Positions 1 through 6,184 of a stretch of DNA of 20,394 nucleotides are shown one piece after another. The translations under genes and the position numbers were made by a program. Numbering within the stretch: the stretch's first letter is position 1; each line of letters starts with the position of its first letter. The stretch is from positions 1 to 20,394 of the IMG/VR virus record IMGVR_UViG_3300012000_000154; one strand, written 5' to 3'. This DNA comes from a virus. The notes under the pieces are model-generated. The model was given only the letters and a program-made list of their open reading frames with translations. It did not search any database and had not been told where the DNA came from.

Positions 1-9
1 CAAGTTTTT

Positions 10-486
10 ATGAAACCAGAAACCAGATCAGATCAGCTAAGGTCGGAATACGACCGAGTAACAAGGCAAAGCCTTATTGAGAAGCATGGCCCGTGGATTT
101 TTGATGCACTTGCCATCATGCAGGAGCTTGGCGGGATGGGCAAAATCTACGACAAGAAGATCCGGGCCTACAAGGATCGACATATCCGCGTGGAGAACTT
201 TTGCGCCAAGAATGGCATTTGTTACGCCATCAGGGCTCAATGTGTCAGGCTTCCGCAGTCTGGTTGGAACTTCCTTGCGAAATGGCTCACTCCAGACCAG
301 TTCTCCAAGGCCGAGGAGATGCAGAAAATGTCTGGGCTTGAATTTGCTGAGCGAACCGAGTCCATGATTAGGGATACGGCTAGGAATCATAAGGGGTATT
401 CCGCCATGGCCGAGCTCCAATCCATGTTAGTCGAGGCGACAAAAAACAAGATTGCTATGCATCGGAATGTGGAGGTGCTGGCGTGA
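10..486 (+). CDS. Hypothetical phage protein, first gene of the plus-strand cassette
   Basis: I do not recognise this 158-residue protein. It looks soluble and mostly helical, with many charged residues, no signal peptide and no membrane segment. Residues 25-60 contain a predicted helix followed by a basic stretch (KIYDKKIRAYKDRHIR), which could suit nucleic acid binding, but no clear helix-turn-helix is visible. The ATG is only nine bases from the window edge, so neither the ribosome site nor any upstream gene can be judged. The 3' end overlaps the next gene by four bases (GTGA). That overlap ties it to the HTH, DUF3431, SET and cupin genes and suggests one transcript. Its function is unknown. 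Confidence 0.7.
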   Translation: MKPETRSDQLRSEYDRVTRQSLIEKHGPWIFDALAIMQELGGMGKIYDKKIRAYKDRHIRVENFCAKNGICYAIRAQCVRLPQSGWNFLAKWLTPDQFSKAEEMQKMSGLEFAERTESMIRDTARNHKGYSAMAELQSMLVEATKNKIAMHRNVEVLA

Positions 487-833
487 TTAACGACCCGAGG
501 GAGCATGTTTGGGCGGCGATAAGCTACCGCGTCGGCGATGTCGAGAAGCGCGTTAGTCGACTGGAGGGCATCGTCTCGCTTGGCATCTCCTCTGAAAACC
601 CAAGAACAACAACCATATCCAAGGATCTGGGAGGTCTTTGTAATAAATATAAAGTCTCCTACGACTCCCTTGTTGGCAGAGCGAAGGGGGAAAATCTTGA
701 TACCGTCCGGCATAGCATAATTGGGGACTTGGCCAGGATGGGGTGGACTCCGGCTGCGGTAGCCGAAGCATTGAAAAGACATACCCGCAACATTCAGAAG
801 CGGTGGCCGTTAAAGCTGAAAGGTAAAAAATGA
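483..833 (+). CDS. DnaA domain IV-like helix-turn-helix protein
   Basis: This 116-residue protein probably binds DNA and may regulate its own cassette or act at a phage site. The N-terminal 45 residues look helical. From about residue 54 (LGGLCNKYKVSYDSLVG) through VRHSIIGDLARMGWTPAAVAEALKRHTRNIQKRW the layout follows DnaA domain IV: a short helix, a conserved V/aRH helix, then a helix-turn-helix. The TVxH recognition part of true DnaA is altered (RHTRNIQKRW), and there is no AAA+ domain, so this is not a replication initiator by itself. The start is GTG at 483. A strong ribosome site, GGAGG at 471-475 and seven bases away, supports it, as does the GTGA overlap with the gene before. The 3' end overlaps the next gene by ATGA. 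The fold match was made by eye. Confidence 0.72.
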   Translation: MINDPREHVWAAISYRVGDVEKRVSRLEGIVSLGISSENPRTTTISKDLGGLCNKYKVSYDSLVGRAKGENLDTVRHSIIGDLARMGWTPAAVAEALKRHTRNIQKRWPLKLKGKK

Positions 834-1405
834 CTCTTGAATTAGTCGTGGCATCTTACAATGAAAGCCTGGATTGGTTGCCGGACGTGCCGAAAGCATG
901 GAAGCGAACAATCTATCGGGCAACTGAAGGATTGTCGGAAGAAAGGCCGGACAAGCTGGGGAAGATTTCAATTACGCGGATCCCAAACGGCGGAAGAGAG
1001 GCTGGCCAGTATCTGTGGCACCTTATCCATCGTCGGAAGTCTTTGGCAGACATAACTCTTTTTGTGCAGGGCGACTTTCTTAAGCACGGAAAAATCGCGG
1101 ACATCCAGGGGATATCGCCAGCCGACACGAGGCCGATGGCCTATCTTGGGGTTATACCCGCCAACGATAAGCCTTGGCCGTTTGAGCTCGGCATGATGCA
1201 CAAGGAACTGCACGACTACCCTTGGGACGGGAATCCTCCGCGGAGTGGAGCCTTCAGCGTTGGGGCACAGCTGTGGGTAAAGAAGGACACAATCAATTCA
1301 GTTCCAGCAAAGGTGTTTAGGAAATACTACGAGAAAAGGCACGAGGCGCACTTTGCCCACCTTCTCGAAGGCACTTGGCACACGGTGTTTGGGATTTACC
1401 GATGA
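830..1405 (+). CDS. DUF3431 family protein (glycosyltransferase-like)
   Basis: The 191-residue product matches the DUF3431 pattern along its whole length. It opens with a strand and turn, ELVVASYNESLDWL (about residues 3-17). Next comes RIPNGGREAGQYLWHLIH, the hallmark PNxGREa..yL.hI segment, then DITLFVQGDF, an FELGM segment, and an ending FAHLLEGTWHTVFG that matches the family C-terminus. DUF3431 proteins occur in fungi, bacteria and viruses and are commonly grouped with glycosyltransferase-like folds, but no activity is established, so a sugar-related role is inference. There is no signal peptide, so it should act in the cytoplasm. The start has AAAGG six bases upstream and an ATGA overlap with the gene before. 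The 3' end overlaps the SET gene by ATGA. Confidence 0.85.
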   Translation: MTLELVVASYNESLDWLPDVPKAWKRTIYRATEGLSEERPDKLGKISITRIPNGGREAGQYLWHLIHRRKSLADITLFVQGDFLKHGKIADIQGISPADTRPMAYLGVIPANDKPWPFELGMMHKELHDYPWDGNPPRSGAFSVGAQLWVKKDTINSVPAKVFRKYYEKRHEAHFAHLLEGTWHTVFGIYR

Positions 1406-1872
1406 ATCTGATCGAAAAATACAAAAGCTTAAAGGAATCTGGCCATCTCCCGCAGGTAACCCTTAAGGCGGCTGGCCATAAGGGCATGGGCGTATTTGCA
1501 GGAAAAGACTTTGAAAAAGATGAGCCGATAGAGTTTTGCCACTGCATTATCTTTGACTGGCAGGCCAAATATCAGCGGGATGCGATGATTTCCAAGTACG
1601 CGTATGGGGTTGGGTGCCACTGCAATCCGGGGCCAAACCGCCCGCCATGTCTCCTCAACTGCCCTGTAAACGGGAACCGATACATCCTACCCCTTGGTTA
1701 CGGAGCCATATACAACTGCGCCGACAAGCAGGAGGAGGCCAACGCCTCTTTTGCCATAGCACCCGACGAATTCCTGATGGTATTTGGCGCAATTAGGGCG
1801 ATCAAAAAAGGGGATGAAATAGTGACTTGGTGGGGGCAGGGATATTACGACTCATGGTGCAAAAAGAAATGA
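1402..1872 (+). CDS. SET-domain protein (putative lysine methyltransferase)
   Basis: The 156-residue product is essentially one SET domain, the fold of protein-lysine methyltransferases that use S-adenosylmethionine. The N-terminal SET motif is KGMGVFAGKDFEKDEPIE (residues 27-44, with the GxG). The pseudoknot region is LPLGYGAIYNCADKQEEANASF (96-117), in the place of the usual RxxNHxxxPN. The last motif is AIRAIKKGDEIVTWWGQGYY (130-149). Two canonical residues differ: NHS reads N105-C106-A107, and the usual Tyr of the xxY-G ending is Trp144. A Cys-rich insert (C72, C74, C83, C87) could bind metal. I chose ATG 1402 over ATG 1375 because it gives the ATGA overlap seen throughout the cassette. 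Catalysis is uncertain given these changes, and the substrate is unknown. Confidence 0.83.
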   Translation: MNLIEKYKSLKESGHLPQVTLKAAGHKGMGVFAGKDFEKDEPIEFCHCIIFDWQAKYQRDAMISKYAYGVGCHCNPGPNRPPCLLNCPVNGNRYILPLGYGAIYNCADKQEEANASFAIAPDEFLMVFGAIRAIKKGDEIVTWWGQGYYDSWCKKK

Positions 1873-2270
1873 ATGCCGAGTTTAAGATCCACAAGCGCAT
1901 AGACGACAGGGGGTGGCTGGCGGAGCTTGTTCCGGCTTCTTTCGGGGAAATATGCCATGTATATGTGACCACCTGCCTGCCCGGGGTAGTCAAGGCGTGG
2001 CATCGCCACGAAAAGCAGACTGATAGATTTATTCTCCTGTCTGGCAGGCTTATGGTTGGGCTAAATAACGAAACAATTAAAAAGTCTATTGTTATGATGC
2101 CGTTTGAGAGCGTTTTGGTGATTCATCCAGGCGTATGGCATGGGTTTTCTGCCATTGGGCCAGAAGAGGCGGTGGTCCTTAACTGCACGGACACACCATA
2201 CGATCCGGCCGATGAATTTAGGATGCCGGCGGACTCGTTTGATTTTGACTGGAGGCCCGTGTCTCGCTGA
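1869..2270 (+). CDS. RmlC-like cupin, dTDP-sugar 3,5-epimerase/isomerase family
   Basis: The 133-residue protein has the layout of the RmlC family, which epimerises or isomerises dTDP-keto-sugars for surface polysaccharide. DxRGWLAE (residues 12-19) is the usual opening. KAWHRHEKQTDRFILLSGRL (42-61) holds the histidines of the cupin core (H45, H47). IHPGVWHGFSAI is the family P-G-x-x-H-G-F segment, and YDPADEFRMP matches the C-terminal Tyr-x-P-x-x-E region. It is shorter than typical RmlC (about 180 aa) and closer to short cupins of the WxcM/FdtA type. The start at 1869 overlaps the SET gene by ATGA; ATGs further upstream lie inside that gene. Its 3' end runs 53 bases into the convergent zinc-ribbon gene. 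The exact sugar reaction is unknown. Confidence 0.78.
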   Translation: MNAEFKIHKRIDDRGWLAELVPASFGEICHVYVTTCLPGVVKAWHRHEKQTDRFILLSGRLMVGLNNETIKKSIVMMPFESVLVIHPGVWHGFSAIGPEEAVVLNCTDTPYDPADEFRMPADSFDFDWRPVSR

Positions 2271-2547
2271 CTGCTTCCCACTTTCCAATAGGGCATGAGC
2301 TAGTGGCGAGCGTTGTTTTCACCCTCATTTGACAGCCGCATTTTGAGCATCTTTCGCCAATATAGAAATCGCATGACTTGCACAGGTCTAGCCTTTCTTT
2401 TGAAACCTCCTCTGGCAAAAAAGGCATCCCAGCCTTTATCCATTTTACCCCATCGGTTGCCAGATTTTTAACCAGCTGCGATGAGCTTGGCATTTGCTGG
2501 TGATGTTGCCCAAGAAACATTCGCCTTACGGCCTCCTCCATCGTCAT
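2218..2547 (-). CDS. Phage zinc-ribbon protein
   Basis: This 109-residue protein has a helical N-terminus and a C-terminal zinc ribbon: C56-x2-C59, C67-x2-C70-x-C72, then CP at 85-86 followed by GKW. The pattern R-L-x-x-C-x2-C...C-x2-C-G-C...K...CPxGKW recurs in small phage proteins of unknown role. After it comes a Ser/Thr/Gln-rich tail. The frame extends upstream to 2712, but ATG 2547 is preferred because it makes an ATGA overlap with the stop of the winged-helix gene. The stop lies inside the end of the plus-strand cupin gene, a 53-base convergent overlap. Zinc binding follows from the cysteines; a regulatory or nucleic acid role is inference. Confidence 0.75.
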   Translation of the reverse strand: MTMEEAVRRMFLGQHHQQMPSSSQLVKNLATDGVKWIKAGMPFLPEEVSKERLDLCKSCDFYIGERCSKCGCQMRVKTTLATSSCPIGKWEAVSETRASSQNQTSPPAS

Positions 2548-2831
2548 GGCTTTAACCTGAAGTATGGTCTTGGTCTTGTTGCGGCCGAGCCCCATTGGAC
2601 TCGGAAGTCCTTTCGCTCGCACAAGCCGGCCCTTGCCAGCTGGCGTAGCTTTAGAGCCGCAACCTCCCTGCAGACGCCCATCTTTTCCGCAAATTGCTCG
2701 TAGTTCATCCACCCATCTGGAATTACCTCATGCTGGAGTTCGACCACCTTCCGCAACGCAGCCTCCCACGCAGACCTCTCGAGATCTTCTCTGCTAAGAG
2801 ATGATGTCGATTTCTTCTTGGGCTGGGGCAT
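2544..2831 (-). CDS. Winged-helix/HTH DNA-binding protein
   Basis: The 95-residue product has a helical N-terminal half (residues 13-35). A helix-turn-helix follows: MNYEQFAEKMGVCREVAALKLRQLARAGLCERKDFRV (about 42-78), in which helix 2 begins at the YEQFAEKMGV segment and recognition helix 3 is REVAALKLRQLARAG. The following RPYFRL looks like the end of a wing strand. This is typical of small transcriptional regulators or DNA-binding accessory proteins. ATG 2831 has AAGGA about nine bases upstream and starts 38 bases inside the metallophosphoesterase gene. The stop overlaps the zinc-ribbon gene by ATGA, so the two are probably translated together. Its target is unknown; it might control late or early phage transcription. 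Confidence 0.72.
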   Translation of the reverse strand: MPQPKKKSTSSLSREDLERSAWEAALRKVVELQHEVIPDGWMNYEQFAEKMGVCREVAALKLRQLARAGLCERKDFRVQWGSAATRPRPYFRLKP

Positions 2832-3600
2832 ATACCAGTTCCTTTACGGCCGGAAGGTGGCCAGTTTTAACGTTTCTCCAATCAAGGATAATTACGCTTG
2901 GCCTTGGGACTGCGTCTGGAACAACCTTTTTCCCGAAGCGGGTCAGAAATTGCCACCCGCCGGTAACCCCAATCATCGAGGCACCGTCCGAAAACCACCC
3001 GCCCGTGTGCCTGTGGCCTCGAAGGTAAATCTGGGCGGACTGGTGGCCAGCGCGAAGGCTCTGCAATTTGGCGTTTGCCATGGCGGCCGACAGCGCACCG
3101 GCTTCAAGGTAAGCCCTGGTGGTTGTGCCAATGTGGTGGGTTGCATTTACAAGACACCCGCCAATCTTGAAAAGCCATGTCCCCTTCGCGCCCCCAGACC
3201 TGGCCCCCAGCTTGTCCGCAATCATGTGCTCGATTAGCCCGGTGTGGCACTCTGTCCCAAGGGTAACCATTACCGATTGGGCCTTTTCAGATAAGGGCAA
3301 GAGCGCCTCAATGGCCATATTCGCATGATCTTCAACGCTCTGCGTAAGAGATTCTATGCTTCGGTGATGGACTCCTTCGGTTAAATCTCCATTAAGCAGA
3401 AGCGCAAAGGAGTCTTTACCTCTGTACCTATGAAACTCTTCCTGCATTTGAAGCCATTTCTCCCATAGCCACTTTTGATGAATGTTCTTGCCGAAGCCGA
3501 TTGTATTCTTTGTTCTGATTTTTGAATCTGGCGGCATAAGGCCGACCTCGGATCCGCAATGTATATCCGAAATAACCAGCAGAATTTTTGGGCTACTCAC
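2794..3600 (-). CDS. Calcineurin-like metallophosphoesterase
   Basis: This 268-residue protein has the ordered metal-binding motifs of the calcineurin-like phosphoesterase fold: D12-x-H14 (SDIHCG), N70-G-D72 (LNGDLTEG), a G-T-E-C-H119 segment in place of the usual GNHE/D, H155-H156 (NATHHIG) and G-H196-x-H198 (RGHRHTGG). Family members hydrolyse phosphomonoesters or phosphodiesters, and phage members can act on nucleotides or nucleic acid ends; the substrate here is unknown. I chose GTG 3600 because GGAAGGAG lies eight bases upstream. ATG 3663 would add 21 residues ahead of the core strand and lie deep in the neighbour. It overlaps the preceding gene by eight bases. The usual GNHE Asn appears absent, so activity should not be assumed. 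Confidence 0.85.
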   Translation of the reverse strand: MSSPKILLVISDIHCGSEVGLMPPDSKIRTKNTIGFGKNIHQKWLWEKWLQMQEEFHRYRGKDSFALLLNGDLTEGVHHRSIESLTQSVEDHANMAIEALLPLSEKAQSVMVTLGTECHTGLIEHMIADKLGARSGGAKGTWLFKIGGCLVNATHHIGTTTRAYLEAGALSAAMANAKLQSLRAGHQSAQIYLRGHRHTGGWFSDGASMIGVTGGWQFLTRFGKKVVPDAVPRPSVIILDWRNVKTGHLPAVKELVYAPAQEEIDIIS

Positions 3601-3925
3601 GCTTATGGCTCCTTCCGTTCCCGGCCGGCGCACCCTCGATAAGACGGAGCGCAGTTTTAACAAATATATCTTTACCGATTTCCCCAGAGGAAAACGCCTT
3701 AACGGCCTCCTTTAGGCCCTGGATCCTCGCCTTCGCATGGTGGATATAGGCGATCATATCCATTACCTCCGCCCTAGCCTCATTGACATACCATTCCGCT
3801 CCGGCCGTCCAAAAGCACGTCTTGTGAGATGCCCTTCCAGCCCGGTATTTGCGGATGCCATCCTCGCGGGCCGAGTCCCATATAGCTATCGCATCAGAAT
3901 CTGGCGTGTTAGCTGCTCGCTTCAT
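3593..3925 (-). CDS. Hypothetical small helical phage protein
   Basis: The 110-residue product is predicted to be helical and soluble. A central segment, WYVNEARAEVMDMIAYIHHA, has an E-x3-E-x3-D-x2-Y spacing like that in several small phage proteins distantly related to the all-alpha NTP pyrophosphatases (MazG-like). The second ExxED metal site of that superfamily is not evident, so I give no function. ATG 3925 was chosen over 3949 and 3943 because CGGAGG sits six bases upstream. It begins 17 bases inside the end of the gene before and ends eight bases inside the metallophosphoesterase. The spacing suggests one polycistronic message from the lysis genes onward. Confidence 0.62.
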   Translation of the reverse strand: MKRAANTPDSDAIAIWDSAREDGIRKYRAGRASHKTCFWTAGAEWYVNEARAEVMDMIAYIHHAKARIQGLKEAVKAFSSGEIGKDIFVKTALRLIEGAPAGNGRSHKRE

Positions 3926-4265
3926 TTGCGACCTCCGCTTCATCCACAAGGTTTTTCAAGGCTCGCTTTAACGCAGGAGATTTTTCAACCAACTCTTTGG
4001 GATCAATGCTTTTCTGGTGAGCTACAACGATCTGTTGGCGCTCTACCGGCCTGCCGATAATATAGTTTAAGGCCAGTTCAGCGGCCTTAATCCGCACACC
4101 ATAGTCAGGAACCTCGTAGGCGCATTGAGCTTTGCCCTCCCACTGATGTCTTGTTGCCGTTAGGCCAGACTCAATGGCCCCAACGATCTTTTCCCTCATG
4201 TCCTGACGATTGAAGGCCTGCTCCATCCAGTCGTGGACTTTCATTAGTTGTTGCTGTGGCTTCAT
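3909..4265 (-). CDS. Possible small terminase-like protein
   Basis: The 118-residue product is helical, with an N-terminal segment (residues 1-40) and a central helix RIKAAELALNYIIGRPVERQ (about 58-77). That central K-A-A-E-L-x-L-N-x-x-x-G-x-P segment is frequent in phage small terminase-like and other DNA-binding packaging proteins. The C-terminal part is a charged helix. A role in DNA packaging is therefore possible, but no large terminase lies next to it and I see no complete helix-turn-helix, so this is tentative. ATG 4265 overlaps the endolysin stop by ATGA and is preferred to 4373, which lies 109 bases inside the endolysin gene. The 3' end overlaps the following small gene by 17 bases. 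Confidence 0.5.
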   Translation of the reverse strand: MKPQQQLMKVHDWMEQAFNRQDMREKIVGAIESGLTATRHQWEGKAQCAYEVPDYGVRIKAAELALNYIIGRPVERQQIVVAHQKSIDPKELVEKSPALKRALKNLVDEAEVANEASS

Positions 4266-4774
4266 AGATATGTTCTCAAGATGACCGAGTTGACCGACCT
4301 TTTTTTGCGATAGACACCATCGCCCTCCCTTGAGCCGGCTTCGTTGGTGTTCCCCTCGATGGTCGTAAGCCAAGGCCCATGCTGAACCTCGACGATGCCC
4401 GTGTGGGCGACACGGCCTCTCGAAGGAAAGTATATGCCGAATACGTCCGCCGGATGCCCGCGGCCACGCCTTTGCCCTCCTTTAACCCAGTCGGGCGACC
4501 ATGCGCTTTTCGGCACTCGGCTCGCAAGGCCCGCCTCTCGGAAAACATAATAATTAAAAGCGGCGCACCAAGGATGCCCAGCGCCCAGCCCAACAGACGA
4601 CAGGACCTTCTCAACAAATTCTCCAGCATTGTGGCCATCCTCTACCTGACCCACCAAGGGCCGTGCGACGGCAAGGACCGATTCTCTGTCTTGGGCTTGG
4701 TCGGCCTGTACCCAAGAAGCCACCATAAGAATCGCCAGAACATACTTAGTCATCTCCAGAACATACTTAGTCAT
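4262..4774 (-). CDS. Secreted CHAP-type endolysin
   Basis: The 170-residue protein is predicted to cut peptidoglycan at lysis. The catalytic part resembles CHAP amidase/endopeptidases: HPWCAAFNYYVF with C70 as nucleophile, GRVAHTGIVE with H124, and TTIEGNTNE with E140/N142 as the third polar residue. The N-terminus is a signal or SAR-type segment, MTKYVLAILMVASWVQA, with possible cleavage at A24, so export may not depend on a holin. The start region is duplicated: a 21-base tandem repeat gives MTKYVLE-MTKYVLA, with two in-frame ATGs (4774 and 4753), each followed by A to form ATGA. I chose 4774, which overlaps the stop of the holin candidate. It lies in a lysis block with the holin candidate and u-spanin. 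Confidence 0.8.
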   Translation of the reverse strand: MTKYVLEMTKYVLAILMVASWVQADQAQDRESVLAVARPLVGQVEDGHNAGEFVEKVLSSVGLGAGHPWCAAFNYYVFREAGLASRVPKSAWSPDWVKGGQRRGRGHPADVFGIYFPSRGRVAHTGIVEVQHGPWLTTIEGNTNEAGSREGDGVYRKKRSVNSVILRTYL

Positions 4775-4776
4775 CT
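4735..4776. repeat. 21-base perfect tandem duplication at the endolysin start
   Basis: Two identical 21-base copies (4735-4755 and 4756-4776) sit head to tail, and the next three bases also match. The unit length is a multiple of three, so the frame is kept and the protein gains seven residues (MTKYVLE before MTKYVLA). Each copy carries an ATGA, but only the right one meets the actual stop of the holin candidate. Confidence 0.95.
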
Positions 4777-5118
4777 CCACCCCAAAAGGCATGCCACTGC
4801 TCCGGTAAAAAGAATTACCCAAACGGCAAGGGTGAACCAGGCCCGATGCTCGGGGCGCATAACTCTCCAGTCTTGCGCCCATTGGTTAAAGTCGATGTGC
4901 TTATTAAGTGTCGGCCACTCAAGCTGAAAAGCCAACCAGGCGAGCCATCCAGCAGTAAGGAAGGCCACCGCCCCCATCATCAGCCCATGGATTGCGCCCG
5001 TGTCGTACCGGCCGGCCGTTGGATCAACCGCTTGAATTATGTTTCCGCCAAACCAGAAAATGGCCGTAGCAATAGCCACAGATACAGCTCCCTGGTGCTT
5101 CTTTATCCAGCCTACCAT
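4771..5118 (-). CDS. Holin candidate, three membrane helices
   Basis: The 115-residue protein has three clear hydrophobic segments at about residues 10-30, 42-64 and 93-113. A short basic N-terminus precedes them, and a polar loop with many Trp and charged residues lies between helices 2 and 3. Three helices and small size fit a class I-like holin, which would pore the inner membrane and time lysis. Position supports this: it lies between the predicted u-spanin and the endolysin and overlaps both. ATG 5118 was chosen because it overlaps the u-spanin stop by seven bases; the frame runs upstream to 5244, but that would add a non-hydrophobic stretch inside the u-spanin gene. No family was recognised, so holin is inferred from topology and context. 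Confidence 0.66.
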   Translation of the reverse strand: MVGWIKKHQGAVSVAIATAIFWFGGNIIQAVDPTAGRYDTGAIHGLMMGAVAFLTAGWLAWLAFQLEWPTLNKHIDFNQWAQDWRVMRPEHRAWFTLAVWVILFTGAVACLLGWR

Positions 5119-5495
5119 GGGATACCCACTAACTTGCGAAGCCCCCACATAATCGGCCCGCGGGCTGCAAATAGAAGAACGCCCAGAAAAGCCCCACGCC
5201 AAATCCAAAGCTCTTTTAGGGCCTTTCTTTGCTTTTGCTTCCAATAGTCAGCTTTACCCTGAAGAACGGAAATCTCTTTTGCGTATTGGTCCACAAGCTT
5301 CGTATTGTCCGCACAGGCCAGCTCGGCAGCCGCAAGCTGCTCTTTTGCCTTCTTGATCGAGTCGGCCACTGGACCGCTAGACCTTTTCTCCGCCTCCTCA
5401 AGGTATACCCATGTTCTGTCAAAAGACGGGTTTTTGGGTGAAACAGATGCACACCCAGAAAGCACCAGCGGAATTATAAGGATGAATATCAACAT
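5112..5495 (-). CDS. Predicted unimolecular spanin (u-spanin)
   Basis: The 127-residue protein starts with a lipoprotein signal whose lipobox is L12-S13-G14-C15, so the mature N-terminus should be lipidated and held in the outer membrane. Residues 30-97 form a long charged helical, coiled-coil-like periplasmic part. Residues 98-119 form a C-terminal membrane helix (WIWRGAFLGVLLFAARGPIMWGL). A lipobox plus C-terminal membrane anchor is the design of u-spanins such as T1 gp11, which link and fuse inner and outer membranes in the last step of lysis of Gram-negative hosts. ATG 5495 overlaps the stop of the upstream low-complexity gene by seven bases, and the holin candidate follows directly. C61 might form disulfide dimers. 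The call rests on topology, not sequence similarity. Confidence 0.74.
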   Translation of the reverse strand: MLIFILIIPLVLSGCASVSPKNPSFDRTWVYLEEAEKRSSGPVADSIKKAKEQLAAAELACADNTKLVDQYAKEISVLQGKADYWKQKQRKALKELWIWRGAFLGVLLFAARGPIMWGLRKLVGIPW

Positions 5496-6184
5496 GACGC
5501 GCTTGCGGTCCTTGGGCTTGGCGGAACCGGCCCGCTGATGCCTGAGTCTCCAGAGGACGTATAATCACCAGTTGCCTCATCCAAGATTCCATAGGCCCGA
5601 CCATTGTCAGACTGATCCTGTGAAATTGACTTTCCGCTACCACTTTCGGATGCGCTTTGAGATCCCGAGCGGCTTGAGGAATCGGATCGGCTATTGGAGC
5701 GCCTTGAAGACCCGCTTCGACTGGAAGACCTGCTTCCGGACTTGCTCTCAGAAGATGATCGGCTGGAGGAATTGCTTTTACTTTGCGATCTGCTTGAGGA
5801 CCTGCTACCGCTAGATGATCTCCTTTGCGACCCGCTTCTGCTTCCTAAAGAACTTCGGCTCGAAGCCCCGCTCTCGCTTTCCGACCTGCTACTAATGCCA
5901 GATTCGCTTCCGACACCAGAATCTGTCACAGAATCCGTTGCGAAGTCGTTGGTCGTGTTGATTTCATTTGTTGTGCCAAGGTCGGTGTCTGTATTGTCTC
6001 GGGACAGGACCTGATGCCCGGTTATTACCTGAACCTCAAAGTCCACAAATTCTGGCAGATCCGCCATAAGCCCAGCAGTTGGGCTTGATTGATTGGCAGA
6101 CCTGGCGATGGCTATACCCCTTCTTACCTCGCGCAACGTATCGCGAATTATGATGTCTAGGTCAGCTATTGGCGCAATTATCAT
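5489..6184 (-). CDS. Basic Ser-Arg repeat protein, paralog of the gene at 6694-7404
   Basis: The 231-residue product has three parts. Residues 1-60 form a folded-looking N-terminal domain (helix DIIIRDTLREVRRGIAIARSA, then ADLPEFVDFEVQVITGHQV). Residues 93-185 are almost only Ser, Arg, Gly, Gln, Lys and Glu, strongly reminiscent of eukaryotic RS domains. Residues 186-231 form a short C-terminal tail (ILDEATGDYTSSG, PPSPRTASASC). By hand count the repeat part has about 16 Arg/Lys against six acidic residues. Its N-terminal domain and tail are clearly related to the 236-residue protein upstream, whose central part is acidic. There is no signal or membrane helix. The start overlaps the TGTN protein by ATGA. 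The position after the connectors suggests a virion or appendage protein; the function is unknown. Confidence 0.72.
   Translation of the reverse strand: MIIAPIADLDIIIRDTLREVRRGIAIARSANQSSPTAGLMADLPEFVDFEVQVITGHQVLSRDNTDTDLGTTNEINTTNDFATDSVTDSGVGSESGISSRSESESGASSRSSLGSRSGSQRRSSSGSRSSSRSQSKSNSSSRSSSESKSGSRSSSRSGSSRRSNSRSDSSSRSGSQSASESGSGKSISQDQSDNGRAYGILDEATGDYTSSGDSGISGPVPPSPRTASASC
5630..5908 (-). repeat. Ser-Arg low-complexity coding tract
   Basis: This part of the gene at 5489-6184 codes for residues 93-185, built of irregular SRS, SSS, SGS and SKS units. Serine codons alternate between TCN and AGY and arginine codons also vary, so the DNA is not a simple tandem repeat. That points to long-term selection for the amino-acid composition rather than recent slippage. 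Confidence 0.8.

Noticed and set aside
1375-1402. Upstream ATG for the SET gene
   Set aside because: It would add nine residues inside the DUF3431 gene and break the ATGA overlap pattern. No ribosome site supports it.
4379-4927. 182-codon plus-strand frame over the endolysin and holin genes
   Set aside because: The minus-strand genes have family motifs, a signal sequence, membrane helices and stop/start overlaps. The plus frame has none of these.
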